Positions 25,181 through 34,838 of a DNA stretch of 46,843 bases are shown here, piece after piece; positions within the stretch are counted from its first letter, which is position 1, and every line of letters starts with the position of its first letter. Source of the stretch: Opitutaceae bacterium (GTDB lineage: Bacteria > Verrucomicrobiota > Verrucomicrobiia > Opitutales > Opitutaceae). Under the pieces are notes generated by a model. It made no database searches, was not told the origin of the DNA, and saw only the letters and a program-made list of their open reading frames with translations. Where the stretch lies: positions 1 through 46,843 of the forward strand of contig JANYCF010000126.1 in the NCBI GenBank assembly GCA_025360455.1, read 5' to 3'. A program made the translations under genes and the position numbers.

Positions 25181-27201
25181 GCGTGAAGAATGGCTTCAGG
25201 TTGCGCCACGGAGTGATGAGTAAGAGCGGGCGCCCGATCGCGACACCACTGTTGCCAACATGCGCGAACTGCGGCGCCGAATCGCGCGGCCTGTCCGACA
25301 TGATCGAGCAACGCACTGTGTTGCATCTCGCCGCGCAAAGATTGCCGCACCTCGACGCGCTTGACCGTATCATTGGCCAAAGCCACCGCGATGGCGACGT
25401 AGTCGACCCAATCTTGCGCGATCCATTCGCGACGACCGATGGCCGTGAGCAAACTCACTCCCACGCGTGAGGCATGGCGGTCGCCGGCCAGAGTCACCAC
25501 GGGCACACCCATCCAAAGCGCTTCACACGTGGTCGTGGTGCCATGGTAGGGAAAGGTATCAAGCGCCACATCCACTCGCGCGTAGAGTCCGAGATGCTCG
25601 GCCACGCCCGTCGTTCGCCCCAAAAGTTCGATGCGCTCCTGCTCCACGCCCAGCAAGACGAGTCGGGCACGCAACGCCGCAGCGAGCGCAGGCTCGGCGA
25701 GGCCGTGGCCTTTGAGCAACAAACGGGAGTGCGGTACGGCGGCGAGAATCTGGGCCCAGCCGCGCAAGGTGGAGTCGCTGACTTTGGCGAAATTATTGAA
25801 GCAGCCAAAAGTAACGGGGCCACCCGCCGCGCTCGGGACGGGGGCAGATTCGGGTGCATCCAACGGTGCTTGATAAGTCCAGGCGGTCGGAGCGTAGCGG
25901 ACGAGTTGCTCCGTGTGAAACGGCTCGGCTTCGCCGACGGGATCAGTGATCGCATCAACGAAACGATAATCCATCGTCCGCAATCCCGTGGTGTCGGGAT
26001 AGCCCAGCCAGGTAATTTGCACCGGTGCCAAGCGCCGAGCGTAGAGCGGCAATCGGTTGATACCGGTGTGGCCGGCCAAATCAATGAGCACATCGGGTGC
26101 ATCCGCCCGAATGACTGCTTCAATCGTCGCCAAATTTTGACCGTTAAAATTTCGCCACACTGCGGCGTGAGTGCGCAAACGCTCCGACATATCGTCCACC
26201 TGCGGGTGATCGTGATAGAGATAAATTTCACACTCCTTCAGATCGAAATGCGCGAGCAGCGGAGCCAAAAAATAGGCGACCGAATGCCGGCGCAGATCGG
26301 CAGAGAGAAAAGCAATCCGCAGTCGGCGCGTGGGCTCAGGCAGATTGGGAAAAACGGTTTGAACCGGTCCGGCACAGCTCTCGCCAAAGGCCACGTGCTC
26401 GGCAAACAAATCGGCGCGATCCACGTCGTCGAGATAATGGAGAGTCAACAAGCGCCCGCTGCGCGCTTCGTAATTTTTCGGATACAGCGCCAGCACGGCA
26501 CCATAGCCCGCCACCGCTTCCGGCAAACGATAAGTCAGTTGCCACGCCAAGGCGCGGGCAGTGAGGGCAAGCGCGTGCATCGGCGCGAGAGCGAGCGCAC
26601 GTTCGAAACAGAAAAAAGATTCTTCCAATCCGCCCGATTGCGCGAGCGAGGTGCCGAGATTGGCCCAACCCGTGGCATCATCCGGTTGAAGGGCGGTGAC
26701 GCGTCGATAGGCAGGAACGGCGGCGGCGAACCCACCGGTCTGACACGCGAGAGCACCCATCCGGTCATAGGCTTCGACGTAATCGGGCTTCAGCTTGACA
26801 GCTTGTTCATAGCCAGAGCGCGCCTCGGTTGTTTTGCCTTGGACGCCGAGAGTGATGGCGAGTTGGCACCACGCCTCCGCAAGACTGGCATCAAGTTTGA
26901 GTGCCGCGCGCAGATGGCGCTCCGACAAAACAAAATCCCGGAGCGCCGTGCAGGCCATGCCGAGTCGCATCGCACAGACAGCCGAGGAAGGATTCAGTTT
27001 AAGAGCGCGACCGAGCAACGCGGCGGCATCGCTGTGCCGGCCTTGTTGATAGGCGACGAGTCCTGAGAGATGCAGGGCATCGAAATTCTTCGGATCAGCG
27101 GCGCGCAAACGCAGATAAATAATCTCCGCTTCCTTCAGTCGGTTAGCCCGGTGGTGCGCCACCGCCTGTTGCAACTGGGACTGAAATTGGTTCGGCGACA
27201 T
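25177..27201 (-). CDS. TPR-containing O-linked N-acetylglucosamine transferase (GT41), copy 2
   Basis: The 674-residue cytoplasmic enzyme moves a sugar, probably GlcNAc, from UDP to Ser/Thr of proteins. Seven or so TPRs (about 1-250) precede a SPINDLY/OGT catalytic part. The catalytic-His region is FLSADLRRHSVAYFLAPLL (His306), GHTG is at 377-380 with LAPVQITWLGYPDTTGL, and LLLKG is at 494-498 (UDP-contacting Lys). LDTFPYHGTTTTCEALWMG follows, then LAGDRHASRVGVSLL. The ATG at 27201 (MSPNQFQSQL) is used; a longer in-frame reading to 27270 overlaps copy 1. It follows copy 1 as TGA-C-ATG and differs from it by one extra TPR at residues 174-208. Confidence 0.9.
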   Translation of the reverse strand: MSPNQFQSQLQQAVAHHRANRLKEAEIIYLRLRAADPKNFDALHLSGLVAYQQGRHSDAAALLGRALKLNPSSAVCAMRLGMACTALRDFVLSERHLRAALKLDASLAEAWCQLAITLGVQGKTTEARSGYEQAVKLKPDYVEAYDRMGALACQTGGFAAAVPAYRRVTALQPDDATGWANLGTSLAQSGGLEESFFCFERALALAPMHALALTARALAWQLTYRLPEAVAGYGAVLALYPKNYEARSGRLLTLHYLDDVDRADLFAEHVAFGESCAGPVQTVFPNLPEPTRRLRIAFLSADLRRHSVAYFLAPLLAHFDLKECEIYLYHDHPQVDDMSERLRTHAAVWRNFNGQNLATIEAVIRADAPDVLIDLAGHTGINRLPLYARRLAPVQITWLGYPDTTGLRTMDYRFVDAITDPVGEAEPFHTEQLVRYAPTAWTYQAPLDAPESAPVPSAAGGPVTFGCFNNFAKVSDSTLRGWAQILAAVPHSRLLLKGHGLAEPALAAALRARLVLLGVEQERIELLGRTTGVAEHLGLYARVDVALDTFPYHGTTTTCEALWMGVPVVTLAGDRHASRVGVSLLTAIGRREWIAQDWVDYVAIAVALANDTVKRVEVRQSLRGEMQHSALLDHVGQAARFGAAVRACWQQWCRDRAPALTHHSVAQPEAILHA

Positions 27202-27202
27202 G

Positions 27203-29092
27203 TCAGACGACGGCGAGCGCCGTAGAGCGGCAACAATAACTGCGCCAGCACTGGCGCAGAGCGGACCCAAAGCGGGCCGCCTGACCCTCGTAATCGAACA
27301 CCGTGCTGGCTTTCAATTCCGCGCGTAGACCGGCGCGCAGGCGAGTAAGTTTTCCGCGGTCGCCCGCCAACTCGGTCGCGAGCCGCACGTATTCTTCGGC
27401 GGAGTGCGCGATCCATTCCGGATGACCTGCCGCGGTGAGCAAACTGGCGCTGACGCGCGAGGCATGACGATCCCCGCGCAGGGTGACTACGGGCACGCCC
27501 ATCCAGAGCGATTCGCATGTCGTGGTCGTGCCGTGATAGGGAAATGTATCGAGGGAAATATCGACGCGGTGATAATGATAAAGATGTTCGCCTACTTCAG
27601 CGGTGCGTTCGCACAAATCAATGCGGTCGGCGGGCAAACCTGCCGCCGTAAAGCGCGCGAAGTATTGCTGGCGAGTGGCTTCTTCGGCGAGGCCCCAGCC
27701 TTTCAACAACAAACGTGAAGCGGGCACCGCCGCCATGACCCGGGCCCAGAGCGCCAGAGTGGCATCGTTAATTTTGGCGAGATTGTTGAAGCAACCAAAA
27801 GTAACCGGACGATCGTTGCCACTCGGCAGCGTATTGATTTCCGGCGTAACGTCAGGCGGCTGATAAACCCAGGCGGTGGAAGAAAAGCGCACGAGAGCTT
27901 CGGTAGCGAAGGCCTCGGAGTCGCCGGGCGGATCCGCGAGCGCATCCGTGAAGCGATAGTGCATGGCCGACAATCCGGTGGTATTGGGATAGCCAAGATA
28001 ATTGATCTGCACCGGAGCCAGGTGCCGGGCAAAAATTGAGAGCCGGGTGGTCATGCCGGTGTGGCCGGCCAGATCGATGATGATATCGGGTTCATCCGCG
28101 CGAATGGTTTGTTCGATCACAGGGTTGGGCTGACCGACAAAATTCCGCCAAACGGCAGCGTGCTCCTTGAAGCGTTGGGACACGGCGTCTTCACGGAAAT
28201 GATCGTGATACAGGTAGAGCTCGAATTGCTCCTGATCGAGATGGCGCACCAACGGCTCCAGAAAATATGCCACGGAGTGAGCCCGCAGATCAGGCGAAAG
28301 AATCGCCACGCGCAGGCGACGATTTGGTTCAGAGGACTGGCGAAATTCCGGCACAGGATAATCGCCCACCGCTGCGTTGAACTTCACATGCTCGGCAAAG
28401 AGCTGCTCGCGGGTGAGAGTATCGAGGTTGTTGAGGGCGAGCAGCCGATAACTGCGGGCTTCATGGCAGCCCGGCTCGAGCAGCAGAAAACGTTCGTAAG
28501 CCGCGATGGCCTCGGGAATGCGATACGATAACTGCAAGGCCTGCGCCCGACCATAATGACCTTTCGCATAGGATGGATCGGCGGCAAGTGCGCGATCATA
28601 CGCGCGCAAGGCTTCCACAAAGCGTCCGAAAATATTCAGGGTCAGCCCATAGTTATACCAGCCCATGGCGAAATCCGGCTTAAGCGTAAGGGCGCGATGG
28701 TGGCAATCGATGGCTTCGCGCAAGCGATCCTGTGACTTGAGGCAGGTCGCGAGATTGGACCAACCTTCGGCGTAATTCGGATCGATCTGCACGGCCCGCC
28801 GGCTGAAATACTCCGCCTCGCCGGCCCGACCGCACGCCGTGAGAGCGACTCCGAGCCGCATCGCGCAGACCGCCGACTTGGGTTCGATCTTGAGGGCGCG
28901 CTCGAGAAATTTCACCGCTTCAGCCGGGCGATTTTGCTGAAGCTCGATGACGCCGGAAAGTTGAACAGCATCAAAATTATTGGGCAAGATCAGCCGTACC
29001 CGGCGATAAAGCTCGGCGGCTTGTTCCAATCGACCGGCACGGTGGTGCGCCACCGCATCTTGAATCAGGCGTTGGAGCTGGGGCGGGGTCAT
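27203..29092 (-). CDS. TPR-containing O-linked N-acetylglucosamine transferase (GT41), copy 1
   Basis: A 629-residue paralogue of the downstream gene. TPRs fill about 1-225, with the shared SAVCAMRLG block at 74-82 in both proteins. The catalytic half has His272 (LRAHSVAYFLEPLV), GHTG at 343-346, LLLKG at 461-465, DTFPYHGTTTTCESLWMG (515-532) and DRHASRVSASLL. Relative to copy 2 every catalytic landmark is shifted by 33-34 residues, one TPR. It is the first gene of a three-gene operon whose likely acceptor is a surface protein, since bacterial OGTs mostly modify flagellins or pilins, but no such gene lies nearby. Sugar and acceptor remain inference. Confidence 0.92.
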   Translation of the reverse strand: MTPPQLQRLIQDAVAHHRAGRLEQAAELYRRVRLILPNNFDAVQLSGVIELQQNRPAEAVKFLERALKIEPKSAVCAMRLGVALTACGRAGEAEYFSRRAVQIDPNYAEGWSNLATCLKSQDRLREAIDCHHRALTLKPDFAMGWYNYGLTLNIFGRFVEALRAYDRALAADPSYAKGHYGRAQALQLSYRIPEAIAAYERFLLLEPGCHEARSYRLLALNNLDTLTREQLFAEHVKFNAAVGDYPVPEFRQSSEPNRRLRVAILSPDLRAHSVAYFLEPLVRHLDQEQFELYLYHDHFREDAVSQRFKEHAAVWRNFVGQPNPVIEQTIRADEPDIIIDLAGHTGMTTRLSIFARHLAPVQINYLGYPNTTGLSAMHYRFTDALADPPGDSEAFATEALVRFSSTAWVYQPPDVTPEINTLPSGNDRPVTFGCFNNLAKINDATLALWARVMAAVPASRLLLKGWGLAEEATRQQYFARFTAAGLPADRIDLCERTAEVGEHLYHYHRVDISLDTFPYHGTTTTCESLWMGVPVVTLRGDRHASRVSASLLTAAGHPEWIAHSAEEYVRLATELAGDRGKLTRLRAGLRAELKASTVFDYEGQAARFGSALRQCWRSYCCRSTALAVV

Positions 29093-29345
29093 AAGGGAGC
29101 CGGCGACAGTCCCCGCGGAAAGGAGTTTCCACCCGGGCCGCCGAAGGCAACGTCGGTGAGGACAGATTCGCTGGCCAGTTTATCGACGCGTTGTGAGGGT
29201 GACTTTAGCGAAATTTCTATCGGCAGACTTCAGCGTAAAAATCGGGAACTGCACTCAAGTTGCGTCCCAGTCCGCCGATGAAGAGATGTCCCTCCTTTCG
29301 CCCGCAAATTGCTGCGCGAGTGGGACCCAGACCGAATTTCCAGAG

Positions 29346-30254
29346 ATGACCACCACCCTCGTAATGCCAGACCAGGAGCAGATTATTCGCAAACGCATTG
29401 ATGCGTGCCCGAAGCTGGCTTCCTTGCAGAGCAACAACCGGGCATTGAGCGATTTGGTGAAATCGGATTTCAGTGTGACTTCGCAAATTGCCGATATCAT
29501 CCGCCGTGATCCTTCGTTGTCGGCGCGCTTGCTCCGCATGGTGAACTCCGTGTATTTCAGCTTGTCCGCCCGAGTGAATAATATCGAGGAAGCTGTCTTT
29601 TTTCTGGGGTTGCGCCAAATTCGTGAGCTCTCGATGGCCACGCCCGTCATCGAGGAACTCGAACGGTTGAAATCCGCCACCAAGGTCCCACTCCCCTGGA
29701 AAGATCTTTGGTCGCACAGTATCGCTTCCGCCATGCTGACGCGGGAAATCTTGCAAGCGACCTCGCTCTCGATCGACGACGATACGGATTACCTCGTCGG
29801 TTTGCTGCATAATGTCGGCAAAGTCGTCATGGCGAATGCCTATCCCGCCGAACTGGAAGAAGTGCAACGCACCAGGCATCGGACGCCCTTGGATATTTGC
29901 GCGCAGGAACAGAAACTCATCGGCTGGGATCATGCGCAAATTGGGGCATACTTCTTAGAGCGACATCAGGTCGCCGAGGAAATCGTGTTCGCCGTTAAAT
30001 ATCATAATAACCCGGGCGAAGCCCCGCGCCATGGATTATTTGCAGCGGCCGTTCAGGTGGCGGATCGGCTTGTACGGCACGCAGGATTTTCCGGTGGCTT
30101 TGAAAAAATCGATCCGATCGCGGCAGAGTCCTGGTTAAAACTCGAAGGCTGGACGATTCTGTTTGGGGAAAGTGCAGCCGAATCAGCGGCGGCTCAGGCA
30201 CACATCGCCAGCGCCTTGAAGCGGCTACCCGCGATGTTGAGCGGCCTGACGTAG
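29346..30254 (+). CDS. HDOD domain signalling protein
   Basis: HDOD is a degenerate HD-type phosphohydrolase domain common in bacterial signal transduction. In 302 residues the opening CPKLASLQSNNRALSDLV is followed by SDFSVTSQIADIIRRDPSLS and ARLLRMVNSVYFSLSARVNN, the family hallmark. IEEAVFFLGLRQIRELSM comes next, and later YLVGLLHNVGKVVMANA (HN instead of the HD pair). HAQIGAYFLERHQVAEEIV ends the core. The ATG at 29346 (MTTTLVMPDQEQ) fits the family start; the upstream in-frame extension to 29193 does not. It diverges from the GT41 operon and precedes a PAS hybrid kinase on the same strand after 120 bases. Confidence 0.9.
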   Translation: MTTTLVMPDQEQIIRKRIDACPKLASLQSNNRALSDLVKSDFSVTSQIADIIRRDPSLSARLLRMVNSVYFSLSARVNNIEEAVFFLGLRQIRELSMATPVIEELERLKSATKVPLPWKDLWSHSIASAMLTREILQATSLSIDDDTDYLVGLLHNVGKVVMANAYPAELEEVQRTRHRTPLDICAQEQKLIGWDHAQIGAYFLERHQVAEEIVFAVKYHNNPGEAPRHGLFAAAVQVADRLVRHAGFSGGFEKIDPIAAESWLKLEGWTILFGESAAESAAAQAHIASALKRLPAMLSGLT

Positions 30255-30374
30255 CGGGAACGGCGCTCACTGGCGTCCATCCGCCCGCAGACGAAATTAG
30301 TTTCTTGGCCGAAGTTCCATTCCGGCAAGGACGGTCCTTAAGTTTACAGGTATTTGCGCCGATGAAGAGTGAGC

Positions 30375-32294
30375 ATGTCTGTCGTGAGCTGTGATCCCAT
30401 CACGGGTACTAGTGTGTACCCAAAATCTGAAGTATTACTCGGCGCCTGGGCCGGAAGTGCTGCCTTAGTCTATTGCCGTGATTGGCAAGGACGGATGCTG
30501 GCCGCCAATCATTCCTTTGCGCGGAAGTTCGGTTGCAACGTCGCCGAGATGGCGGGCCGCCCTCTCGCCTCGCTCATGCATCAAGACGATGCTTCCGCAC
30601 TCACGACGGCAGATTTGGAATTGCAGCAAAGTCCGAAAAGGGTGGCGCGCGAAAGTCGTTGGCTGACGCCGCAGGGCTGGCGTTGGATCTCGTGGGAAGA
30701 AAACACTTTGTTGGATGAAAAATCCGCCCCGATCGGGGTGCGCGCCGTCGGTCACGACATCACCCGCCAACGGGTGGCCGAAGAGCAGTACTTCAAACTC
30801 TCCAGTGCCGTGGAACAGTCTCCGATTGCGATGGCGATCACGGATGCGACGGGCCAAGTGCAATACGTGAATGCCAAGTTTACGGAAGCCACGGGCTACA
30901 CGTTGGAACAAATGCTCGATAATCATCTTCAGGTTTTGCGCGAAGGCCATCCCGACGAAGCGTCTTATCAAAAGTTTTGGGAAACCGTCCGGTCAGGGCG
31001 CGAATGGCGCGGCGATCTGGCGCGGGAACGACACGACGGCAAACGCATCTGGGAGTCGGTCCAAGTTTCCTGCCTGCGTAATACCAGCGGAGAAATTACC
31101 AATCTGCTCTGTTTACGGGAGGACATTTCCGAAAGAAAAATCCTCGAGGATCAACTGCGCCAAGCCCAAAAAATGGAAAGTCTCGGCACCTTGGCCGGTG
31201 GGATCGCCCACGATTTCAACAATATCATCGCCGTCATCAACGGCTACGCGGAGTTCGCCATGCTCAACGCGGGGGATGTCGACTCTCTGCAAAAGAGCGT
31301 GCGCGAGATCAAACGCGCGGCCCAGCGCGCCAGCGGGTTGGTGCGGCAAATCCTCACCTTCAGCCGCAAAGCCGAGGTCTCGTTCTCCGCCTTGGATCTT
31401 AACCAACAGGCCAAAGATTTGGTCACCTTGCTTGCCGAAACTTTCCCCCGGAATGTCACCTTTCAACTCGCCCTGGATAAAACGTTGCCTCCCCTGCTGG
31501 CCGATCAAAACCAGCTGCAACAAATCGTGCTGAATTTATGCGTCAATGCCCGCGATGCCATGCCCTCCGGCGGCACCATCACCCTCACCACCTCGACGGT
31601 GGAAGGCACGGCCCTGCCGATCTCAGTACAAACCGGCCGACCTTACGCCTGTCTGGCGGTCAGCGATACCGGCACCGGGATGTCACCCGAAGTACGCGCG
31701 CGCATTTTCGAACCTTTTTATACGACAAAACCGATCAATCAAGGCACCGGCCTCGGCCTCTCTGTGGTTTATGGCATCGTCGCGAGTCATGAAGGTACCA
31801 TTGAGGTGAACAGTACACTGGGCGCCGGCAGTACTTTTAAGATTTACCTGCCACTGGTGGAGAACACCATCATCGCCCCCGTGGCCGCCAAAGCCACGAA
31901 TTTCCCCGGCGGCACCGAATCCCTCCTCGTCGTCGATGATGAAGCTCCCCTTCGATTATTGCTTGAAGCTGCTTTTATCAGAAAAGGCTACAAAGTCTCC
32001 AGCGCCTATGATGGCCTGAATGCGATCGAGAAAATCGCCGATCCCGAGCATCAGATCGACGCCGTGCTCCTTGACCTGAACATGCCTGGTGCCAACGGAG
32101 TCGAAGTCCTACGGGTGATCAAGGCGACCCGACCCCACATCAAAGTGATGATTCTGACCGGTCATTTGACGCCTGCGGCACACAAAGAATTTGAGAAGCT
32201 AGGCCAGAAGCACTTCGTCAAAAAACCCTACACGCTCGACGAGCTCGGGCGCTATCTCCGTGAAGTGTTGGATGGGACCGAAACAGTCTCCTGA
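30375..32294 (+). CDS. Cytoplasmic PAS-PAS hybrid histidine kinase with C-terminal REC
   Basis: The 639-residue kinase has no membrane segment. A first PAS domain covers about 20-145 (ANHSFARKFGCNVAEMAGRP) and a second about 148-268 (YVNAKFTEATGYTLEQML). HisKA follows with His279 in GGIAHDFNN, then HATPase_c (CVNARDAMPSGGTI, DTGTGMSP, GTGLGLSVVYGIV) and a REC domain with Asp567 in LLDLNMPGANG and Lys in FVKKPYT. The receiver has no output domain, so the phosphate is expected to pass to another protein, or the REC autoregulates the kinase. ATG at 30375; a GTG six bases upstream is an alternative. It lies just after an HDOD gene, which could be a functional neighbour. Confidence 0.93.
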   Translation: MSVVSCDPITGTSVYPKSEVLLGAWAGSAALVYCRDWQGRMLAANHSFARKFGCNVAEMAGRPLASLMHQDDASALTTADLELQQSPKRVARESRWLTPQGWRWISWEENTLLDEKSAPIGVRAVGHDITRQRVAEEQYFKLSSAVEQSPIAMAITDATGQVQYVNAKFTEATGYTLEQMLDNHLQVLREGHPDEASYQKFWETVRSGREWRGDLARERHDGKRIWESVQVSCLRNTSGEITNLLCLREDISERKILEDQLRQAQKMESLGTLAGGIAHDFNNIIAVINGYAEFAMLNAGDVDSLQKSVREIKRAAQRASGLVRQILTFSRKAEVSFSALDLNQQAKDLVTLLAETFPRNVTFQLALDKTLPPLLADQNQLQQIVLNLCVNARDAMPSGGTITLTTSTVEGTALPISVQTGRPYACLAVSDTGTGMSPEVRARIFEPFYTTKPINQGTGLGLSVVYGIVASHEGTIEVNSTLGAGSTFKIYLPLVENTIIAPVAAKATNFPGGTESLLVVDDEAPLRLLLEAAFIRKGYKVSSAYDGLNAIEKIADPEHQIDAVLLDLNMPGANGVEVLRVIKATRPHIKVMILTGHLTPAAHKEFEKLGQKHFVKKPYTLDELGRYLREVLDGTETVS

Positions 32295-32536
32295 TTCAAC
32301 CATTCACCAGCTGAGGACGAGACGGAGTACGCTAGCAGACGAACCGAGACCAGCAGGCTGCCCATGGAAATCGCCCAAAGAAAAGTCAGGTCGCGAACCT
32401 GATTTCATTGATCGCCCGGCAGCGTAACACCGCACTGATCAAATAGTATGCGAAAGGATTTCAGTAGAATGCTTTTGGGCCGATTAATGGTGAAGCGAAC
32501 CAGACCGATCCACTTATATGGACCGTTATAAAGTAC

Positions 32537-33088
32537 ATGAATTCTCGTGCACAACCGCCGCGCACGGCCGGTGGGTGTGGGGTGGGCTTACGTCTCCTGT
32601 TAGGGCTGATACCCTGCCTGGCAGCCGCCACGCCTCCTCGCGCTCCCGATCCGAGCTGGCCGGCACGCTCCCGTCCCTACTTGGCCGTATTGGGTTCTTC
32701 GACCCTCCGCATCCAAGCAGCGACGCCTCCTCCCGATCTGAACGCTCATCTGCCGGCCGGGGCTCCACCCCAGCCAGCACCAGCGGCAATCGTATCACCG
32801 ATGGCCCTGTCGCCTCCCGTCCCCAGTTCTGCTCCGGCAGAACCAACGCCCGAGTCGATAACGCCTACCACGGAAAGTACGCCTGCTCCAGTATCCGAGG
32901 AAAAACCGGCCAAAACATTCAAATCCATCTTGCCCGACGACACCCGACAAAAGGTGCGCGCAGAGGATTTCCTGCCCTTTTTTCAACCACCCGGAGCGAA
33001 TCCGAATCCTAACGACGTCACCGTCGTGCCGACTCCACCCGCTCCAGGCATTCAGCCACCCAGCTCCGCAACCTATCGACAGCAATGA
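32537..33088 (+). CDS. Pro/Ala-rich exported protein, unknown
   Basis: The 183-residue protein shows a probable signal peptide (GVGLRLLLGLIPCLAAA), then PSWPARSRPYLAVLGSSTLR, followed by a long Pro/Ala/Thr-rich disordered stretch. A more ordered tail, KTFKSILPDDTRQKVRAEDF with LPFFQPPG, comes near the end. No family was recognised. Its stop overlaps the next gene's ATG (ATGA at 33085), which supports it being a true gene, translated with the TPR protein. It could be a periplasmic or outer-envelope spacer. Codon use is more repetitive than its neighbours, and the reality of the N-terminus is less certain. Confidence 0.55.
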   Translation: MNSRAQPPRTAGGCGVGLRLLLGLIPCLAAATPPRAPDPSWPARSRPYLAVLGSSTLRIQAATPPPDLNAHLPAGAPPQPAPAAIVSPMALSPPVPSSAPAEPTPESITPTTESTPAPVSEEKPAKTFKSILPDDTRQKVRAEDFLPFFQPPGANPNPNDVTVVPTPPAPGIQPPSSATYRQQ

Positions 33089-34398
33089 GCCATCCTATTC
33101 CCTCGCTCCGCGCCGCGCACCTCTTGAGTTTAACACTCTCACTGTGCACGGTGCTCGCGGTGCGAGGGAATGAGGAAGCGGCACCAACCGAACCGGTACC
33201 CGAAGTTAAAAAAGAGGCCCCTCCTCAAGCAGAACACCACAAAGAGAAGAGTAACATTCTCGCCCCCATACCCCCCAAGGAAGAAAAGGTCCATGAATCC
33301 AAAGGACTGCTCGTCCTCGGCACCAGTCTCACTGATCGCGGCGACTATCAAGCCGCGGAAATCGCTTTCCGCCGCGTCCTCAGCACGCGCGAATACGGTA
33401 CCCCTGCCCAAAAAGACGCCTTGCTCGGTATCGCCCGTATGTATCGCCGATCGGGCAACTTTACCAAAGCAGCCGCGATCTACGAAAAATTCCTCAAGAC
33501 CTTCCCCGAAGAAAGCCGCGTGCCCGATGCCTTGCTTGATCTTGGCCGCACTTTACGCGACATGGGCGCCTACCGACTCGCACTCGGCCGGTTTTACAAC
33601 GTCATCAACTCCGCCCTCAAATTACCCCCCGATGGGTTTGAGCACTATCAACTCCTGGCGAAGACGGCTCAATTTGAAATCGCGGAAACCCATTTTTCCG
33701 CCGGAAATTTCGCCGAAGCCGGGAAATATTTCTCCCGCCTACGCCGGCTTGATCTCGCCCCCACGGATCGGTCTCGGGCTCATTTCAAGTCCGCCTATGC
33801 CCAAATCCTCGCCGGCGAAAAGGAAAATGCGATCAACACGCTCCGCGATTTTTTAGCGCAGTCGCCCGAAAATGAAAATGTACCGGAAGCCCGTCACCTT
33901 TTAGCCACGACCTTGCGCCAACTCAATCGGACCGAGGAAGCCATGAACGCCACGCTCACCCTGCTCCGCAGCGAACAGGCCCATTCCGAAGCCGACCCCA
34001 AGCGCTGGATCTACTGGCAACGCCGCACCGGGAATCAATTAGCGAACGAGTTTTTTGAAAATGGCGACACCATGTACGCGCTCACCATCTATCAAGGCTT
34101 GGCCGCCCTCTCGCCCGAACCGGTCTGGCGCCTCCCCGTCACCTATCAAATTGCTCTTTGCTACGAACGCCTGCGGTTGTTGGATCGAGCACGAACCTCC
34201 TACAAGTCGATCGTCGATGCCGTCGCCACCGCGACGCCCGCCAGCACCCCGGAAATGCAGGAATTGTCTAAAATGGCGAGTTGGCGTCTGACTCATCTGG
34301 AGTGGAGCGAGCAAACTGAACGCCAGTTAACCGTATTTTTCTCCACCACCACGGGGCAACCTCACGCTGCACCCACCCCACCAGCCTTACCCCAATGA
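33085..34398 (+). CDS. Secreted tetratricopeptide repeat protein
   Basis: A 437-residue envelope protein with a signal peptide (LLSLTLSLCTVLAVRG), an acidic and basic linker (about 30-70, rich in Glu, Lys and Pro), and then TPR units. Visible units include LLVLGTSLTDRGDYQAAEIA, ALLGIARMYRRSGNFTKAAA, IAETHFSAGNFAEAGKYFSR, LAGEKENAINTLRDFLAQ and YALTIYQGLAALSPEP. It resembles YbgF/BamD-type scaffold proteins, without a lipobox. Located between a Pro-rich exported protein and a coiled-coil protein with ATGA overlaps on both sides, it is probably the centre of a small envelope complex. The partners are unknown. Confidence 0.75.
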   Translation: MSHPIPSLRAAHLLSLTLSLCTVLAVRGNEEAAPTEPVPEVKKEAPPQAEHHKEKSNILAPIPPKEEKVHESKGLLVLGTSLTDRGDYQAAEIAFRRVLSTREYGTPAQKDALLGIARMYRRSGNFTKAAAIYEKFLKTFPEESRVPDALLDLGRTLRDMGAYRLALGRFYNVINSALKLPPDGFEHYQLLAKTAQFEIAETHFSAGNFAEAGKYFSRLRRLDLAPTDRSRAHFKSAYAQILAGEKENAINTLRDFLAQSPENENVPEARHLLATTLRQLNRTEEAMNATLTLLRSEQAHSEADPKRWIYWQRRTGNQLANEFFENGDTMYALTIYQGLAALSPEPVWRLPVTYQIALCYERLRLLDRARTSYKSIVDAVATATPASTPEMQELSKMASWRLTHLEWSEQTERQLTVFFSTTTGQPHAAPTPPALPQ

Positions 34399-34775
34399 CA
34401 CCCATGGAAGCCCTGCAAAAACATCAGCAAGTTTGCGACGAATTACACGCTCTCGCGCTCGATGAAAATCGTCATCTCCAACAGCACCGACGTGCCCCCG
34501 ATGCCCCTCTTTTGGAACGCAAACGCACCCTGCTTTCGCGGCTCGATGATACGTTATTGGCTCTGCGGACCGCTTCTCGCGAAGGCGTCGGTGCCTCTGA
34601 TTTCCGCCAAGCCATAGAAAAGACGCGTTCACGTATCTTGCAAATTTTACAGTTGGATAAGGAAAATGAACAACTGCTGCTGAGGTTCAGCCTCGCCGGC
34701 AACCGGGCAAACGAAAACACCTCTCCCGCCGCGTCGCCCTCGCTTTTGCAAAAAATCTATCAGCGTCATAGCTGA
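34395..34775 (+). CDS. Small helical coiled-coil protein (FlgN-like?)
   Basis: The 126-residue protein is almost entirely helical. MTPMEALQKHQQVCDELHAL, then LERKRTLLSRLDDTLLAL, RQAIEKTRSRILQILQLDKE and NEQLLLRFSLAG form heptad-like amphipathic stretches, with a short disordered tail. The pattern of a long helix, an EK(R)-x-LL motif and a second helix with L-x-K-x-N-E-x-LL recalls FlgN-type secretion chaperones, but similarity is too weak to claim this. It overlaps the TPR gene by ATGA and is followed by an HDOD gene after 63 bases. No signal peptide, so it is cytoplasmic. Confidence 0.6.
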   Translation: MTPMEALQKHQQVCDELHALALDENRHLQQHRRAPDAPLLERKRTLLSRLDDTLLALRTASREGVGASDFRQAIEKTRSRILQILQLDKENEQLLLRFSLAGNRANENTSPAASPSLLQKIYQRHS

Positions 34776-34838
34776 ATTTTCATCGCCTGAGCTCGCGCGA
34801 AAGCAAAAGTTTATGGCCGTTGAGTCGATGGAGAGGGA

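Noticed and set aside
25474-27066. A 530-codon plus-strand open frame opposite GT41 copy 2.
   Set aside because: Antisense of a well-supported enzyme gene; no motif.
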